Shown: positions 47,828-58,366 of the stretch, piece after piece
Position numbering within the stretch: the first letter of the stretch is position 1
Layout of the letters: the number at the start of each line of letters is the position of its first letter
NCBI GenBank assembly: GCA_014281115.1
Contig: JACONQ010000018.1
Location: 1,798,001-1,862,000 of the forward strand
DNA: 64,000 bases
Direction of reading: 5' to 3'
Origin: Laburnicola sp. R22_1
Lineage: Eukaryota; Ascomycota; Dothideomycetes; Pleosporales; Didymosphaeriaceae
Notes under the pieces: model-generated
What the model was told of the DNA's origin: nothing
Database searches by the model: none
The model's input: the letters and a program-made list of their open reading frames with translations, nothing else
Position numbers and translations under genes: made by a program

Positions 47828-48558
47828 GGAACGTCATAGCCTAGGCATTTATCCGAAACGATAGCAAGTAGGGGTGGTACTGCATCGATGGGTTATGGCG
47901 GGATTCTTTGTGTGTTCGGATGATGGTTGCGAATCTCCGAACATTCCCGTCGGATGATGATGGTGTCAAAACTTTCGTTTGACACAACAACACGGAATAT
48001 ATAAATCGTGCATACTCTCGGCGTTCAATCATGGTCCATACACCACGTGCGGAAAGCAACAATGCAAACTCGGCGCGAAGAGACGTGCTGGGGCCTCTTT
48101 CAATGAAACCTCGGTACAGTGGTACCATGTTTCGTTTCCCTACGAGAAATACCCTATACCCGTAAGGGTGACATCTCGCCTGTAGGGCATCAATCGTAGG
48201 CTGATTTTCGATTAGCTTCTTCGAATGTCCCACGAACAAGCTTTTCGAGGTTGTCTAAATTGAATCGACCTATATACCTACACTAACCTGATCTCCAAAG
48301 GTACGTCCCATGGTCGTGGTATCGTTGCTAAGCATTCCGAGGTCTTGCATCGCCTTCGGATGTCATTACTTTACTGATACTGTCGCGACACCACGAGCGT
48401 CATCTACATTTGATTGGTAAATTATGGATGAAGTAAGTATTATCCTGTATGGAGTATCACAGCAGTAGCGACAACATGCTAGCAGATGCTTTCAAGCTAA
48501 TCAACTAATAACAGACTCTACCAAATAACACAAACGTCCTAACGAGGGCGGACTAGCT
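47828..48558. other. Convergent intergenic region
   Basis: Between the stops of the coiled-coil gene and the permease. No gene is supported; it should contain the 3' ends of both transcripts. Confidence 0.5.
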
Positions 48559-50467
48559 CTAGCACAGCCAGAACCAGAACCTCTCGAGCATATTCTTTGG
48601 GATCTGTTCAGGCCAGTGTTCGGCATCCAGGGCTGCGATGATGTTAGTTAGAGACCACGATGCGAGGAGAGAATGTACTGACCAGCCTTTCCTGTCCAGA
48701 TATCAGCATTGGCCGGGTTCACAAACGAAGTACGCTTGAAGACCTTCCAGAAAGCATACAAGAGGAAGAAGATGGCGACGCCCACGTAGGCGGTGAAGAA
48801 AGAGGTGAGCTCGTCCGAGTCCCATCCTCCCTCGGTCTCAGTGAAGACCTTGAAGCCGTTGAAGATGATGATGAGGAGGAAGTAGGTGAAGGATGCCCAT
48901 GCGGTGTACGGCTGCCAGGGCGACCTGAAAACCAGCGTGTTTCGATCGACGCCCTGAGCGAGCATCGCCTTGTGGAACTGGGTGTAGGCGATGCAGATGC
49001 AGCACCATGTGAAGAGCTGGGCGATGGTGACGAGATTTTGGAACCAGAGGAAGACGTTGTTCGCGCTTGTGCCCAGACTCATGAATGTCAACAGAGAGAA
49101 GACGGCTGTGATGCCGACACACCAGTACGGGACGCCGTTCTTGGAACACTTCAGAAGGAACCTCGGAGCCTGTCCATTTTGGGCGACGCCAAATAGGTAA
49201 CGCGAGCCAGTGTACAAAAAAGCGTTTCCGGACGAGGTTGCAGACGTCAGAATAACGGCGTTGATGATGTGCGGCAAAACGGGGATACCGGCCGACTTGC
49301 AGGCAATGACCCACGGCGACTTCTGAGCACCCGAGAGATTTTCGTCGGTCAACTCGGCGTTGTTAGAGCTAATGCACACGCCGATCAGGAACGAACCGAA
49401 AACGTAGAAGAACAGGATACGCCAGAAGACACGACGCACGGCCTTGGGGATGTTCTTGCGCGGGTTGGCGGCCTCACCAGCAGCGACAGCTACCATCTCG
49501 ACACCGCCATACGAGAAAGCAGCATTGACGAGGGTGGACCAAAGCCCAGTAAAGCGACCAGTATCTCCCGTGCCGACGTATTCTTTCATGGCGCCTTCTT
49601 TCCAGTACCGGAACCCACGACGGTCCTTGTCAGGCGCTCCACCAAGCCAGATGACCACGCCAGTGAAGAGGAGCACCATGATCGTGATGATCTTGATGGA
49701 CGCGAAAATGAACTCGGCTTCACCATAGATGGCAACTGCGAATATGTTCAAACCCAGGATGATGACAATGATGATTGCGATCCACACGCCCTGGTTGATG
49801 CTGTTTTCGGTATCCCAAAAGCTCACGAGAACGGCGGCGGCGGAGATTTCGGTACAGACGGTGATTGCGCATTGATACCCTATGGTTGTTAGCAAGGCTC
49901 GCCCAAGCTGGCTGACGAACTTACAGTTATTCCATCCGACGGCAAACCCAAGGGAAGGGTCAACGTAACGTGCGCAGTACTGGGGAATAGAACCAGGCAA
50001 TGGTAACCAAGTGGACATTTCTGTGAGCTTCTGCTTAGCATCGTATCATGCGAGTTCACCAGAGTTCACACATACCTCCAAGACACTGCATCATGCCGAA
50101 GACCGCGACACCAGTGAGCGTGTAACCGAGGAGAACAGAGACAGGGCCAGCGTTGACGAAAGCAGTGCCAATACCGAGGAACAGACCGGTTCCGATGGTA
50201 CCGCCGAGGGCAATGAACTGGATGTGTCGAGATTTCAGACTGCATTTTGTCAGTATTACATCGTCTGGTGGAAGCAAGAGCGCCAGCGCGCTGAAAGACG
50301 TACCCTCGCTCAACGTATCCGTACTGCTCGGCCGTCGCCAGATCCCCGTACATATCGGCAGCTTCTCCAGTGGCAGCGCCCTTTTTGGCGACAATGTCCT
50401 TGACGCCATGGTCGCTCTCACTGCCCCCGCCGCCAACAGTATAAGTGGTCTTCTCGATATCTGCCAT
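48559..50467 (-). CDS. Amino-acid permease (yeast YAT/AAP family)
   Basis: Five exons: 50,467-50,304; 50,239-50,076; 50,020-49,925; 49,879-48,683; 48,632-48,559; introns 64, 55, 45 and 50 nt; 564 aa, typical of the family. A hydrophilic cytosolic N-terminus (MADIEKTTY...) is followed by KSRHIQFIALGGTIGTGLFL, the signature first transmembrane segment of AAP transporters, and about 11 more hydrophobic segments. FSYGGVEMVAVAAGEAANPR and RVFWRILFFYV are further family hallmarks. It should be a plasma-membrane proton symporter for amino acids; specificity (proline-like, general or dicarboxylic) cannot be set. The last exon was added because GCTG|GTCAGT and a CTAAC..CAG acceptor lead to a normal hydrophilic tail ending FWFWLC; the unspliced frame stops 12 codons after the donor. 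Confidence 0.93.
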
Positions 50468-52649
50468 TTTGACCAGCAGATATTCTCAGCACAGAAGCGC
50501 CTCGAGATCGGACGAACGCAAAGGATATATATATATACAAAAGAGGGGAAGTCCCGTGAGACCTAAGACGAGGACAGGGGCGAACGACCGGGTAGGCGCG
50601 AGGGCCTGATATCTATTAACGAGGACGATCGATACCTTTGAGTTCCGACCCGGGATGGCAGCACGAGGCAAGCGCTTTTAATACCTGTCATCCCAACGGC
50701 ATCACGCACTGGTGCCACCCTAGTGTAGACCCTACTTTCCCGTTCTCCAGCACAGGGCACAGCAGAAGCTCGGACGGGAAACGCCTCCAGAGCACAAGAC
50801 TGCGCTGCGTCGTCCAGGATTGGCGCTTGGGCTGGGCGGACTTGGACGTCGGGACCTTTCGTCGTGGGTCTGGATGGCGGGCCCATATCTGCAGTCCCGG
50901 CAAATGTCCCAGATATGGGACTGGGCCGCGCCTTCTCAGCTTTCGACTGCCTGATGGCGGCATGGTAGGGAGTGATAGGGGTAGCCAGTTTTGGACTGTG
51001 AGGGGAGGAGGACAATCGACTGGACCCCAGTTGGACGGCAATCCAACCCACAGTGACCAGTCTACGAGTCCGACCGCGCGACGCATGGGGTAGATAAACG
51101 ACCGCGGTGCCCCGCAAAGGCTGACTGACGCGCCGAGGTGCATCTCGTCCGCGAGCACGACATGGGCTCTTGTGCACACCTTGGAAATGAAGACGTGCTT
51201 TTTTTTCGCGCAATCTCGCACCTCTATAACGGTACCACATTTCAAATGGATGGATGGGCGCTGGGTTGCTTGCAGTGCAATTTGGCATCGCACTCAAGCC
51301 TTGCCAAAGATAACGACGGGCTACTGGGCACTTCTGGGCGGGCGGATGTGGAGAGCCTAATCTGTTGGGTGCAGCGCCCCGGAGTGGTTGGTTGGTGGAC
51401 ATGTCCGGCCGAACGATGGTGCGGATCTATCAGGAATCCTTCTAGAACGGCTATCTTGCTCGTTTATCAGACGGAAGACAAATACACTGACAGCGAGCAA
51501 CGTCAATGTATCGCGGCGCGCACCCGGATGTCTGGGTGTTTCGATTTGGGTTTTGTGGATACCAAGGCCGGTGTCCCATGGGAAATCGCCCTCGACAACT
51601 TGCTTGCGCGCGGATAGGAGCTGCACTGCGGCGCGCAACCCGAGAGCCTGGTGATACGGCAGATGTGTGCTCACACGCTCATCACTTGACGCGTTTTCCC
51701 GACAGGGCGTCCCGGTCGACAACCCCTTGCGCTGACACCTTCTACCCACCTGCCAAACCTGGGGATCTACCAGACGATGCGAACCCAAGGGACTGATGAC
51801 TCTCCTGGGCCGGGAACATGGTCACGCCATTTCTTATATTATGTTTGCTTTGCAAGCTTTGCAAAGGTTGATATCTTGGAGCGTCAGCGTGGGTGAGAGC
51901 CGTGGTGCGCCTACTTACTACCTAGCTACATGGAGATTGTACGTCCGCTCGCGTGGGGTTGATGGCACTTCGCACACGGTTCCTTCTCCTTCTGACAGTG
52001 GACGCACATTTTCTGGCGCAAGCGCCAGCCGATACTGTACACGAGACGCAGGCCGAGGCGATGGACAAGCCGATATAAGTATCTAGGCGACCGATCTTCA
52101 CCGAACGGTATGTAGTGGCAAGACACCGTAGCTTTCTCGACATCTCACTGGCGCTTGATGAAATGGTTTTGGCAAATTACATACCACAGTAGTGACCGGT
52201 CGGATCGTCCTACTTGAGGAAGGAAGCCAGCCACGGGGTTGCGCGACGCGTGATCTGATCCGGGAGGTGTCGTATCGACGCCCAGACATGATGTTCCAGC
52301 GCATCCTGGTTCCCAAGATTTTCGCCACGGCGGGCACTATGGTCTTGAGAGGTTGAAGCATTTGTTAGCGGCTTGGGGATGAGACGAGGGTGCGCATGGA
52401 TGGGGCGCGGGCGTGGTCTCCCTGTGCGGCGTAGCCATATGGGGTTCGAATGGTGGATGGAAAGAAAGAATGGCGCGATAGCAATTCGTCCAGCTCATCG
52501 AGCGCAGCGCACGATACCATACACGCAGCCTCAACGACGGCGGTTAGTAACATTCAACGAGAGTTACTCGACTTTGTGCGTTTGCGGGATGTGGGATGTG
52601 ATTGCGGTCTTGCCATGGTTGCGAATCATCTACTTACGTACAGGGTAGG
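50468..52649. other. Intergenic region left of the transposon
   Basis: No gene can be supported over 2.2 kb. Frames up to 279 codons exist on the minus strand but show no domains and overlap one another. A short minus frame at 51,926-52,126 has a CxxC...CxxC cluster, and the plus strand at 52,200-52,355 gives a protein-like run (DMMFQRILVPKIFATAGTMV); both are too short to call. The left part is the permease promoter. Confidence 0.45.
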
Positions 52650-52651
52650 TA

Positions 52652-52699
52652 CCGTGCCCGTGCGCGTAACGACCCACGTCGCGTAACGACCCAGGAACA
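52652..52699 (+). repeat. Left 48-bp terminal inverted repeat
   Basis: Identical to the reverse complement of 54,730-54,777. Contains GCGTAACGACCCA twice (from 52,663 and 52,680), probably transposase binding sites. The match ends abruptly after GGAACA. Confidence 0.97.
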
Positions 52700-52803
52700 A
52701 CGCGCTCACTACTTCAAAAATGAGGGTATTGCAACAGCTATAATAGTTATTATTATGAGATTTTGTAGTAGAGTAGTAAACAAAGGCATGCGATTAATTT
52801 GTA

Positions 52804-53511
52804 CTATCTAAATTTACTTGGAAGGTTGACGTTGCGGCCACGGCGGGTGGTGAAAGCTAGGGCAGCTGATGCAGCCTGTGATGCTTCCTTAGCAGCTGCA
52901 CTAGCACTACGTTGTTTCTGACGCTTGTTGGCTTGAGTAGAGGCTTTTGAGGCCTTGCGCTTGCCCTTTTGGGATAGTTGTATAGCTTTTTCAGCGTTGC
53001 GAGCTGCCTTCTGGCGCTCGCGTTCAGCTGCCTTGTCAGCCTTCTCCTTCTCCCTCACCACCTTGGCTGCCTCTCTCGCCACACGCCTCTCCTCTGCCTC
53101 CTGCTCTCGGAGTAGCTTAGCAGCAGCTTGAAGCTCCTTCCTGTTAGCCTTTGCAAGCTGCCCGTCATGCTCTTCCCTCTGCTTCACTGTCTCTCGTGCA
53201 CGTGCCTCTCTGATCTTGCGCGGAGACCAGAAGACGGCACCACCGTGGTACTCCTGGCGCTGCTGCAAGTCAAGAGGTTTGCCGCGCTTCTTGTGCTTCT
53301 TCTTAGCAGTGAGAGCCTCTCTTAGGCCATTGTTCTTATGGTGTAGCAGTTCGTTTTGTACTTGGAGTCCGTGGAGCGTTTGGGAGAGCGACTTTGACTC
53401 TTCTGCGGTAGTATCCTTCACTGCAGAGCGTACGAGACGCTCCATCTGACGCCAGTCGCTCTCCTTAAGCGCTGAGGGGCCTGCTTCGCCTTCATCTTGC
53501 TTCCTAGAGCT
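52804..53511 (-). pseudogene. Frameshifted C-terminal tail of the transposase
   Basis: A frame shifted by one base relative to the transposase encodes ESSRKQDEGEAGPSAL, DWRQMERLVRSAVKDTTAEE, LREALTAKKKHKKRGKP and YHGGAVFWSPRKIREARARE, then a long Lys/Glu/Ala coiled coil. This is the tail normally fused to fungal pogo-like DDE_1 proteins. Adding one GA unit to the run at 53,508-53,517 would restore a single frame, so a 2-bp contraction is the simplest history. The tail has no Met of its own near the junction. Confidence 0.8.
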
Positions 53512-54679
53512 CTCTCTTGAAGCGTTTGAGTATAACCTCTGGGTCCATAGGCCATATACCAGTAGCTTCAAAGGACTTAAGGATAGTCTCTGTCTTAAAT
53601 GAGGACTCCCACGCTCTCCAGAACAGTGGGAAAAAGTCCCCCTTCTTGACTGGTACTAGCCCTTGGCTCCTCTGGAGGTGGGTGGAGAGCTCCTTAGAGT
53701 AGGCGGTGGAGAGAGGTTTAAACATGACGACGTCGAGAGGTTGAAGCGTATGGGTAGAGTGAGGGGGAAATACGGCTAGGAGTATGCGATGGGATTCGCA
53801 GTAGTCGATAAACTCCTTCGTGAGGTGACTGCCATGGCCGTCAAGTATGAGGAGACGCCAGTCTCTCCCACGACGCGCTTTCTGCTTCGTGCAGCGATCA
53901 AATACCTGCTCTAGCCACGCTAAACCGATGTCGTTATTCGTCCATCCAGATGGAGATGAAGCTACAAAGACGTCGTGTTGCCCAGCTTTAATGGCGTCCA
54001 CCCAAGCTGCCTGCAGTGAGCTGTTTGCCGACTGATAGATGAGACCTGGCGGCAGAGCCTCCCCATCAGCGCAGACAGCTGCTAAGAGGGTGATCCATTT
54101 ACGAGAGCCATCTTGGAGTGCCGCCTGCACCTCTTTTCGCTCCCACATCTGACGGCTGAACACTCGTTTTGAGCGTCCTGTTATACTTATTATGAAGCCC
54201 TTCTCGTCCATATTGTAGGAATGGCGCGGCTGTATGTCGTACTGCTTTATCTTCTGATGTAGCAAGTCAAAGTATAGCTTATACTTAACGTTTGAATTAG
54301 CGTTGTGGCGGAGAGAGTCAATTCCAGATGTCCATTTGGAGATGAGATGGTGGCCGTGTTGGTCAAGAAAGCGGGTAACCCAAGCGTCGCTCACGGGCTC
54401 TGTGGCTGTCAAGGATGCGAAATTTTGTATCATCTCTCTTGTAGGAGGCAGCCCTCTCTTTGTAAGGTCTTTAATATAGCTCACGAGCCCTAACTCTTGT
54501 TGTGGGCTGAGTACTTGTTGATCGCGATGCTTAGCTTCCCGTGGGCGCTGACAGCCTTGGTGTCTTCGGCGCAGCGTACTGTGCGTTACACCAAACTGGC
54601 GAGCAATTTTCCGGTATATAAGTTGTTCTCCTGGTTTAAGCGATTCGATTGCTGCAAGCGCATTGTCAATTGGTGCCAT
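53504..54679 (-). CDS. pogo-type transposase (HTH, CENP-B-like, DDE_1)
   Basis: One uninterrupted frame of 391 aa from ATG 54,679. The N-terminus has a psq-type helix-turn-helix (LIYRKIARQFGVTHSTLRRR, about residues 20-39) and a CENP-B-like second DNA-binding half (GLPPTREMIQNFA, WVTRFLDQHG). The catalytic core keeps three acidic residues: SYNMDEKGF (about residue 157), LLILDGHGSHLT and TLQPLDVVMF, the last two 35 residues apart (DD35D, as in Fot1). Transposases of this type cut and paste at TA. The frame stops early (KRFKREL) inside a GA-rich run at about 53,508-53,517; relatives continue there into a basic tail, which lies in another frame just downstream. Whether the shortened enzyme is active is unknown, but all core residues are present. 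Confidence 0.93.
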   Translation of the reverse strand: MAPIDNALAAIESLKPGEQLIYRKIARQFGVTHSTLRRRHQGCQRPREAKHRDQQVLSPQQELGLVSYIKDLTKRGLPPTREMIQNFASLTATEPVSDAWVTRFLDQHGHHLISKWTSGIDSLRHNANSNVKYKLYFDLLHQKIKQYDIQPRHSYNMDEKGFIISITGRSKRVFSRQMWERKEVQAALQDGSRKWITLLAAVCADGEALPPGLIYQSANSSLQAAWVDAIKAGQHDVFVASSPSGWTNNDIGLAWLEQVFDRCTKQKARRGRDWRLLILDGHGSHLTKEFIDYCESHRILLAVFPPHSTHTLQPLDVVMFKPLSTAYSKELSTHLQRSQGLVPVKKGDFFPLFWRAWESSFKTETILKSFEATGIWPMDPEVILKRFKREL

Positions 54680-54729
54680 GGTGGTGGAGTTATGACGCGT
54701 TGAAGTTTGGAGCTTGTCTGGTGTTTTGG

Positions 54730-54777
54730 TGTTCCTGGGTCGTTACGCGACGTGGGTCGTTACGCGCACGGGCACGG
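54730..54777 (-). repeat. Right 48-bp terminal inverted repeat
   Basis: Perfect reverse complement of the left end, including both internal 13-bp repeats. It abuts TA at 54,778-54,779. Confidence 0.97.
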
Positions 54778-54779
54778 TA

Positions 54780-55203
54780 GGCACTCTTGATTCTCGAGAC
54801 ACAGCACTGTTCAAGCCCATAGACTCACCCATCATAAGAGTCAGCTTGCTCGTTACTAGTTTGGATAGTTGTTGATAGGTTTTGATTACGAATGTGAGCT
54901 CAACGTATGGAAATGGGATTTGCTTAAGACTTTGTGCTTTGTGCTTGGGTTTAATTTAAACATAATCGTATGCATGATAAGATACAACTAGAGGCTTTTA
55001 TCAAGCAAATCGGTTTGTTGTAATGACTCGTATCTGCGAGACTTTGCCCGTGGACCGTTCCAAGGTTGGACTGGGACCTCCCGTCCCACCAAGGTCCCGA
55101 GGTCCGGTAACTATCACGTGACTTTACAGGCTTACATAAGGCGATCACGAACTATTGCACGGAAGCCAGGCGCAAAGCTCCCACGGCGCCGCAATACCAC
55201 ACA
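54780..55203. promoter_or_regulatory. FAM32A-like gene upstream region
   Basis: No gene seen. CACGTGAC lies at 55,115-55,122, about 85 bp before the start codon of the following gene. Confidence 0.4.
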
Positions 55204-55608
55204 ATGCCATCCTCAGACTACACCTCAGCCGCCGGCGGCGCCCTCAAACTAAAGGGCGTCGGCATCGACAAAAAGAAAAAGAAAAAGAAGCCCAAGCCCG
55301 CCGAATCTTCCACCCCTCCCGGCACCACCACCACCACTACGGCTGCCGAGCTCTCCACCTCAAAGTCGCCTTCGCATACGCCTGGTCGCTCGCTCTCCCC
55401 CGACGCAGCGGAGCGCGTGGTCAAGGACGCGGGCGGGCGGCAGAAGACGGAGGCAGAGAAGAGGCATGATGAGAGGCGGAGGAAGCGGTTGGAGGATCGG
55501 CTGAAGAAGGAGGGGGTGAAGACGCATAAGGAGAAGGTGGAGGAGTTGAATAAGTATTTGAGTGGACTGAGTGAACATCATGATATGCCGAAGATTGGGC
55601 CGGGGTAA
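55204..55608 (+). CDS. FAM32A-family (DUF1754) protein
   Basis: Single exon, 134 aa. The order of features matches human FAM32A: a short N-terminus with LKLKGVGIDKKKKKKKPK, a Ser/Thr-rich spacer, then the conserved C-terminal block (TEAEKRHDERRRKRLEDRLK, THKEKVEELNKYLSGLSEHHDMPKIGPG). FAM32A is a nuclear protein; its C-terminal tail reaches the active site of the human C* spliceosome and stabilises the 3' splice site. The ending PKIGPG occurs in fungal members. ATG 55,204 follows CACA and gives full length. Convergent with the sulfoxide reductase gene 281 bp away. Confidence 0.9.
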   Translation: MPSSDYTSAAGGALKLKGVGIDKKKKKKKPKPAESSTPPGTTTTTTAAELSTSKSPSHTPGRSLSPDAAERVVKDAGGRQKTEAEKRHDERRRKRLEDRLKKEGVKTHKEKVEELNKYLSGLSEHHDMPKIGPG

Positions 55609-55889
55609 CGGGTGCAGTGTGGAGGGGTGGGAGTGGATTTCGAAGAGTGCATGGTGCGCGCGAGGATGGAGGCTTGGAGATGGGGTGCTACAAGAGTGTG
55701 GAAGATTGCATACTGTGTGCTAAGATGGGGTATGAACACTTCACACTCTGGGCGTTCTCTGGGATCTTACCGATGAATACTGCTGTCTGGATGAGACAGG
55801 CGGGGCGACATGCGATTGATGGCTTTTGACACCGGGCGTTACGGAATACCAAACAGCATGGCATTACACAATAAATCTGAAAGGGTGTA

Positions 55890-56673
55890 TCAAAAATCGC
55901 AAGACTGTGCCAACAGCTTCGCCAACTCCTCCAACCCACTCTGATCCTCCCCCGTAAACCCGTTCAACTCCGCACAATCTACATCAATAATCGCAACGAC
56001 CTGTCCGCCATCAGCCTCTTCTGACCTAACGCCCCCTCGCGTACATGAAAACTCACCCTCCCGTTCTGCACAATCGGCACAACAATCTCGCTCTTACTCG
56101 CCCCATCACACGCAATGTGCCCCGGGAACTTCTCCACATCCTCAACCAGCTGCGTCACCTTCGTCTCCGCAGCTTTCCCGCATACCCCTCTCCCGAACGC
56201 GATACTCTGACAAGCGACCTGGCCCTGGAAAGGCCCGAGAATAAGCCGTGAAGCATGGGTAGGATCGGTAAAGTAGAACCCAGCCCAGTTTACAGAGGAA
56301 CTAGGTGCCGGAAGGGAGTGGTAGGCATGCCAGAGAAGCGCGGCCGTGTTAGAAAAGTTGCTTTAGCCAATCACTTAGTCATGTGCCCTCACTCGGATGG
56401 GATGGAGGGTAAAGCAATTGATTATGCAGAATATGACGCAACGCACCATACCTGACAGTATGTTAGTGTATCGCTCACACGTGTTTGTGGGGGTAATTTA
56501 GGTAGGTACTACGTGCCCAGTTTCGTTGACCTTCAAAAAGCGCTTTGGCTTGCTCGAGGACTTGGGCGTAGACTTCTTTTTTGCTCAGGCCTTGGGCGAA
56601 GGTTGATGAGTCGGCGTGCACCTATAAGCTGTTTATTTTGCAGGTTGATGCGCGGTTTCATTGGACGTACCAT
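55890..56673 (-). CDS. Free methionine-R-sulfoxide reductase (GAF)
   Basis: The protein is recovered only with five exons: 56,673-56,671 (ATG alone); 56,621-56,517; 56,451-56,447 (GTATG, 5 nt); 56,360-56,057; 56,000-55,890; introns 49, 65, 86 and 56 nt; 528 nt, 175 aa. It contains the GAF-domain signature of fRMsr: RNWVCNFSNTAALLWHAY, VNWAGFYF, CQSIAFGRGVCG, FPGHIACDGASKSEIVVP and VVAIIDVDCAE. The three catalytic Cys (in CQSIAFGRGVCG and HIACDG) are present. The enzyme reduces free Met-R-sulfoxide with thioredoxin. The 5-nt exon supplies Val-Cys of the conserved WVCN, with GTGCGT donor and CTAAC...CAG acceptor around it. The intron before it must use GC as donor (56,516-56,515). Without the microexon the frame is broken. 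Confidence 0.88.
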
Positions 56674-58366
56674 TGCTGCGGAATCGTCTTTTTCTCGCTC
56701 TAGAGTCGACTTATATTTAGGACTGGGCTGGAAAACAACGTGCGCGGATGTTTGGAGCTAAGGATGGCGCAAACGTTGGTAGTTAGGCGTGCCGAGTTTA
56801 GACTAGCCTACTTCGCGAGCATCTGTGAGCACTATAAGAGCTTTCCTGAGATCGTCACCATCATCATGTAAATGAAACGTTCTCTTCCAGCTTTGCGTGT
56901 TTATACCTCTCGAACTGTCACTAAATATTTCTTTATTGTTACCGAGTAAATAAAGCAAGCAGTGTAATCCAGGCACCTACATGGTCGACTTCCGCTCATT
57001 GCGAATAAATCAGAGAAGAAGCAATGCCCAGATACCTATCAGTATACCCAAAAGAATGCAAATATAAAGGATATAGCAAGACACAGGAAATTCGCAAAAA
57101 TTACTAATTATCTCAAAACCCCACGATGCCCTCACCCGAGACGCAGTGCCTAACTTCTACTCCTCCCCAGACTCGTCGGGGGAACCTTTAAGATGATAGA
57201 TACTGCTTTCCATCACAGCGTTGTACCGTGCACCGAAACGTTTGCGATGATTCTACTCCTGATAAGATGATAGATGGGTAAATTCCCAAGCTAATGCTCC
57301 GCATACATTCCGTTGAAATCAATCATGTCTATACATTCACCGGATTCACGGTTGTAAAGGTCCTTCTGATGTCCTCTTCATCTTTCCCTCTCCCCTTCTC
57401 CCTAACCTCATCATCGCGCAATGAATCAAGGTAGGCCTTCCCCCAAACACCTATCCATAGCCACCTTTAAAATTCCCATTCCCACCATTCGAATTATCTA
57501 AAGTCATGCCAGTGTCTCCAAGCTCTCTCTCTCTCTATTTCACTCTTACCCGCACCCCGCATCTCCAACTCGCATTTATTCTTTGAACCGTTCCTTACGT
57601 CCACCGAAGCTTAAAGCTCTATTACTTTCGTAGCTTTGTATCCTTCCTATGTTTCTCGTCTCCGCGCTCTTCCGCATCTAAAACGCTTCGACTCGAGTGC
57701 TCGACAACCCATTGATCGTCCATCACTGCATGCTAGCTCCCGAGCCACCACTCGTGGCAGTAATATCTTATGAAGACAGCTTATCTTGACTACGCTTCCG
57801 CGGGCTGCAGCTGAGCATGAGACTGAGTTGGGTATCACCGAAACGATGATCTAGTGTTTTTTTATTGCCCCGGGATACCTCTGGTACGAAATGGAATCCA
57901 ATGGGTACTCTGTATTTGTAGTATTTATCTTGTAGTAATTCATTGTCTGCAAAAGTTCTTTCGAGGGCGATGTACTTCACAGTGCGCACAAGGATGCGAT
58001 GTGATGTATTTAAGTGATGGAATTAGTATAACAGAGGCGTCACTGTTGACATCGAACGGTTATAATAGTTTGTGGGATGGCATTTTTTTTTGAGGCTGTG
58101 GCTACAAGGGTATCTGAAATGGGTACACGGGTCGTACAAATAGCTTGTCAAGCTACAGTCCTAAGAAAAAAAGGCTGAGTACAGTGTGTTGCCTTGCGAT
58201 AAGCAATACCAAGCCAACTGTACTGAACATTTTGTCCTGTAATTGTACACGTAGGACTCTTGAACCTGTGTCGTCGACACCAAACAGAGGTGGAAGCTCA
58301 CACAACCTCTTTCAACCCGGGCACTAGCGACACCGCGCGCAAACAGTGACGGATAACCCGCCCCCA
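56674..58366. other. Intergenic region, no gene seen
   Basis: About 1.7 kb. AT-richer than neighbouring genes in the middle. A (CT)n run lies at 57,523-57,536. A foldback repeat related to the SMD2 intron is at 58,166-58,240. Open frames are short and unsupported. Confidence 0.5.
58166..58240. repeat. Foldback repeat related to the SMD2 intron
   Basis: AGTACAGT (58,178-58,185) and ACTGTACT (58,217-58,224) form perfect 8-bp arms, extended outward by AAAA/TTTT. ACCAAGCCAA (58,208) and CATTTTGTCCTGT (58,228-58,240) are shared with the SMD2 intron element, and the left arm GGCTGAGTACAG matches the reverse complement of 30,819-30,830. No splice-site pair flanks it in any recognised gene, so this copy appears intergenic. 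Confidence 0.65.

Larger units (their letters stand above)
52652..54777 (-). mobile_element. pogo/Fot1-type DNA transposon, 2,126 bp
   Basis: The element is bounded by perfect 48-bp terminal inverted repeats (52,652-52,699 and 54,730-54,777) and flanked on each side by TA (52,650-52,651 and 54,778-54,779), the target-site duplication of Tc1/mariner/pogo elements. It carries a minus-strand transposase with an intact DDE core and, out of frame, the usual C-terminal tail. There is no RIP damage, so it is a recent or low-copy insertion in a genome that shows RIP elsewhere. The pre-insertion site reads about CAGGGTAGG-TA-GGCACTC in intergenic DNA. Confidence 0.95.

Noticed and set aside
50563..51402. 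279-codon minus frame left of the transposon
   Set aside because: No domain, overlaps equally long frames on both strands; GC-rich DNA alone gives such frames.
51926..52126. Short minus frame with CVHCQKEKEPCAKC cluster
   Set aside because: Only 66 codons, no flanking exons found and no family recognised; chance cysteine pairs cannot be excluded.
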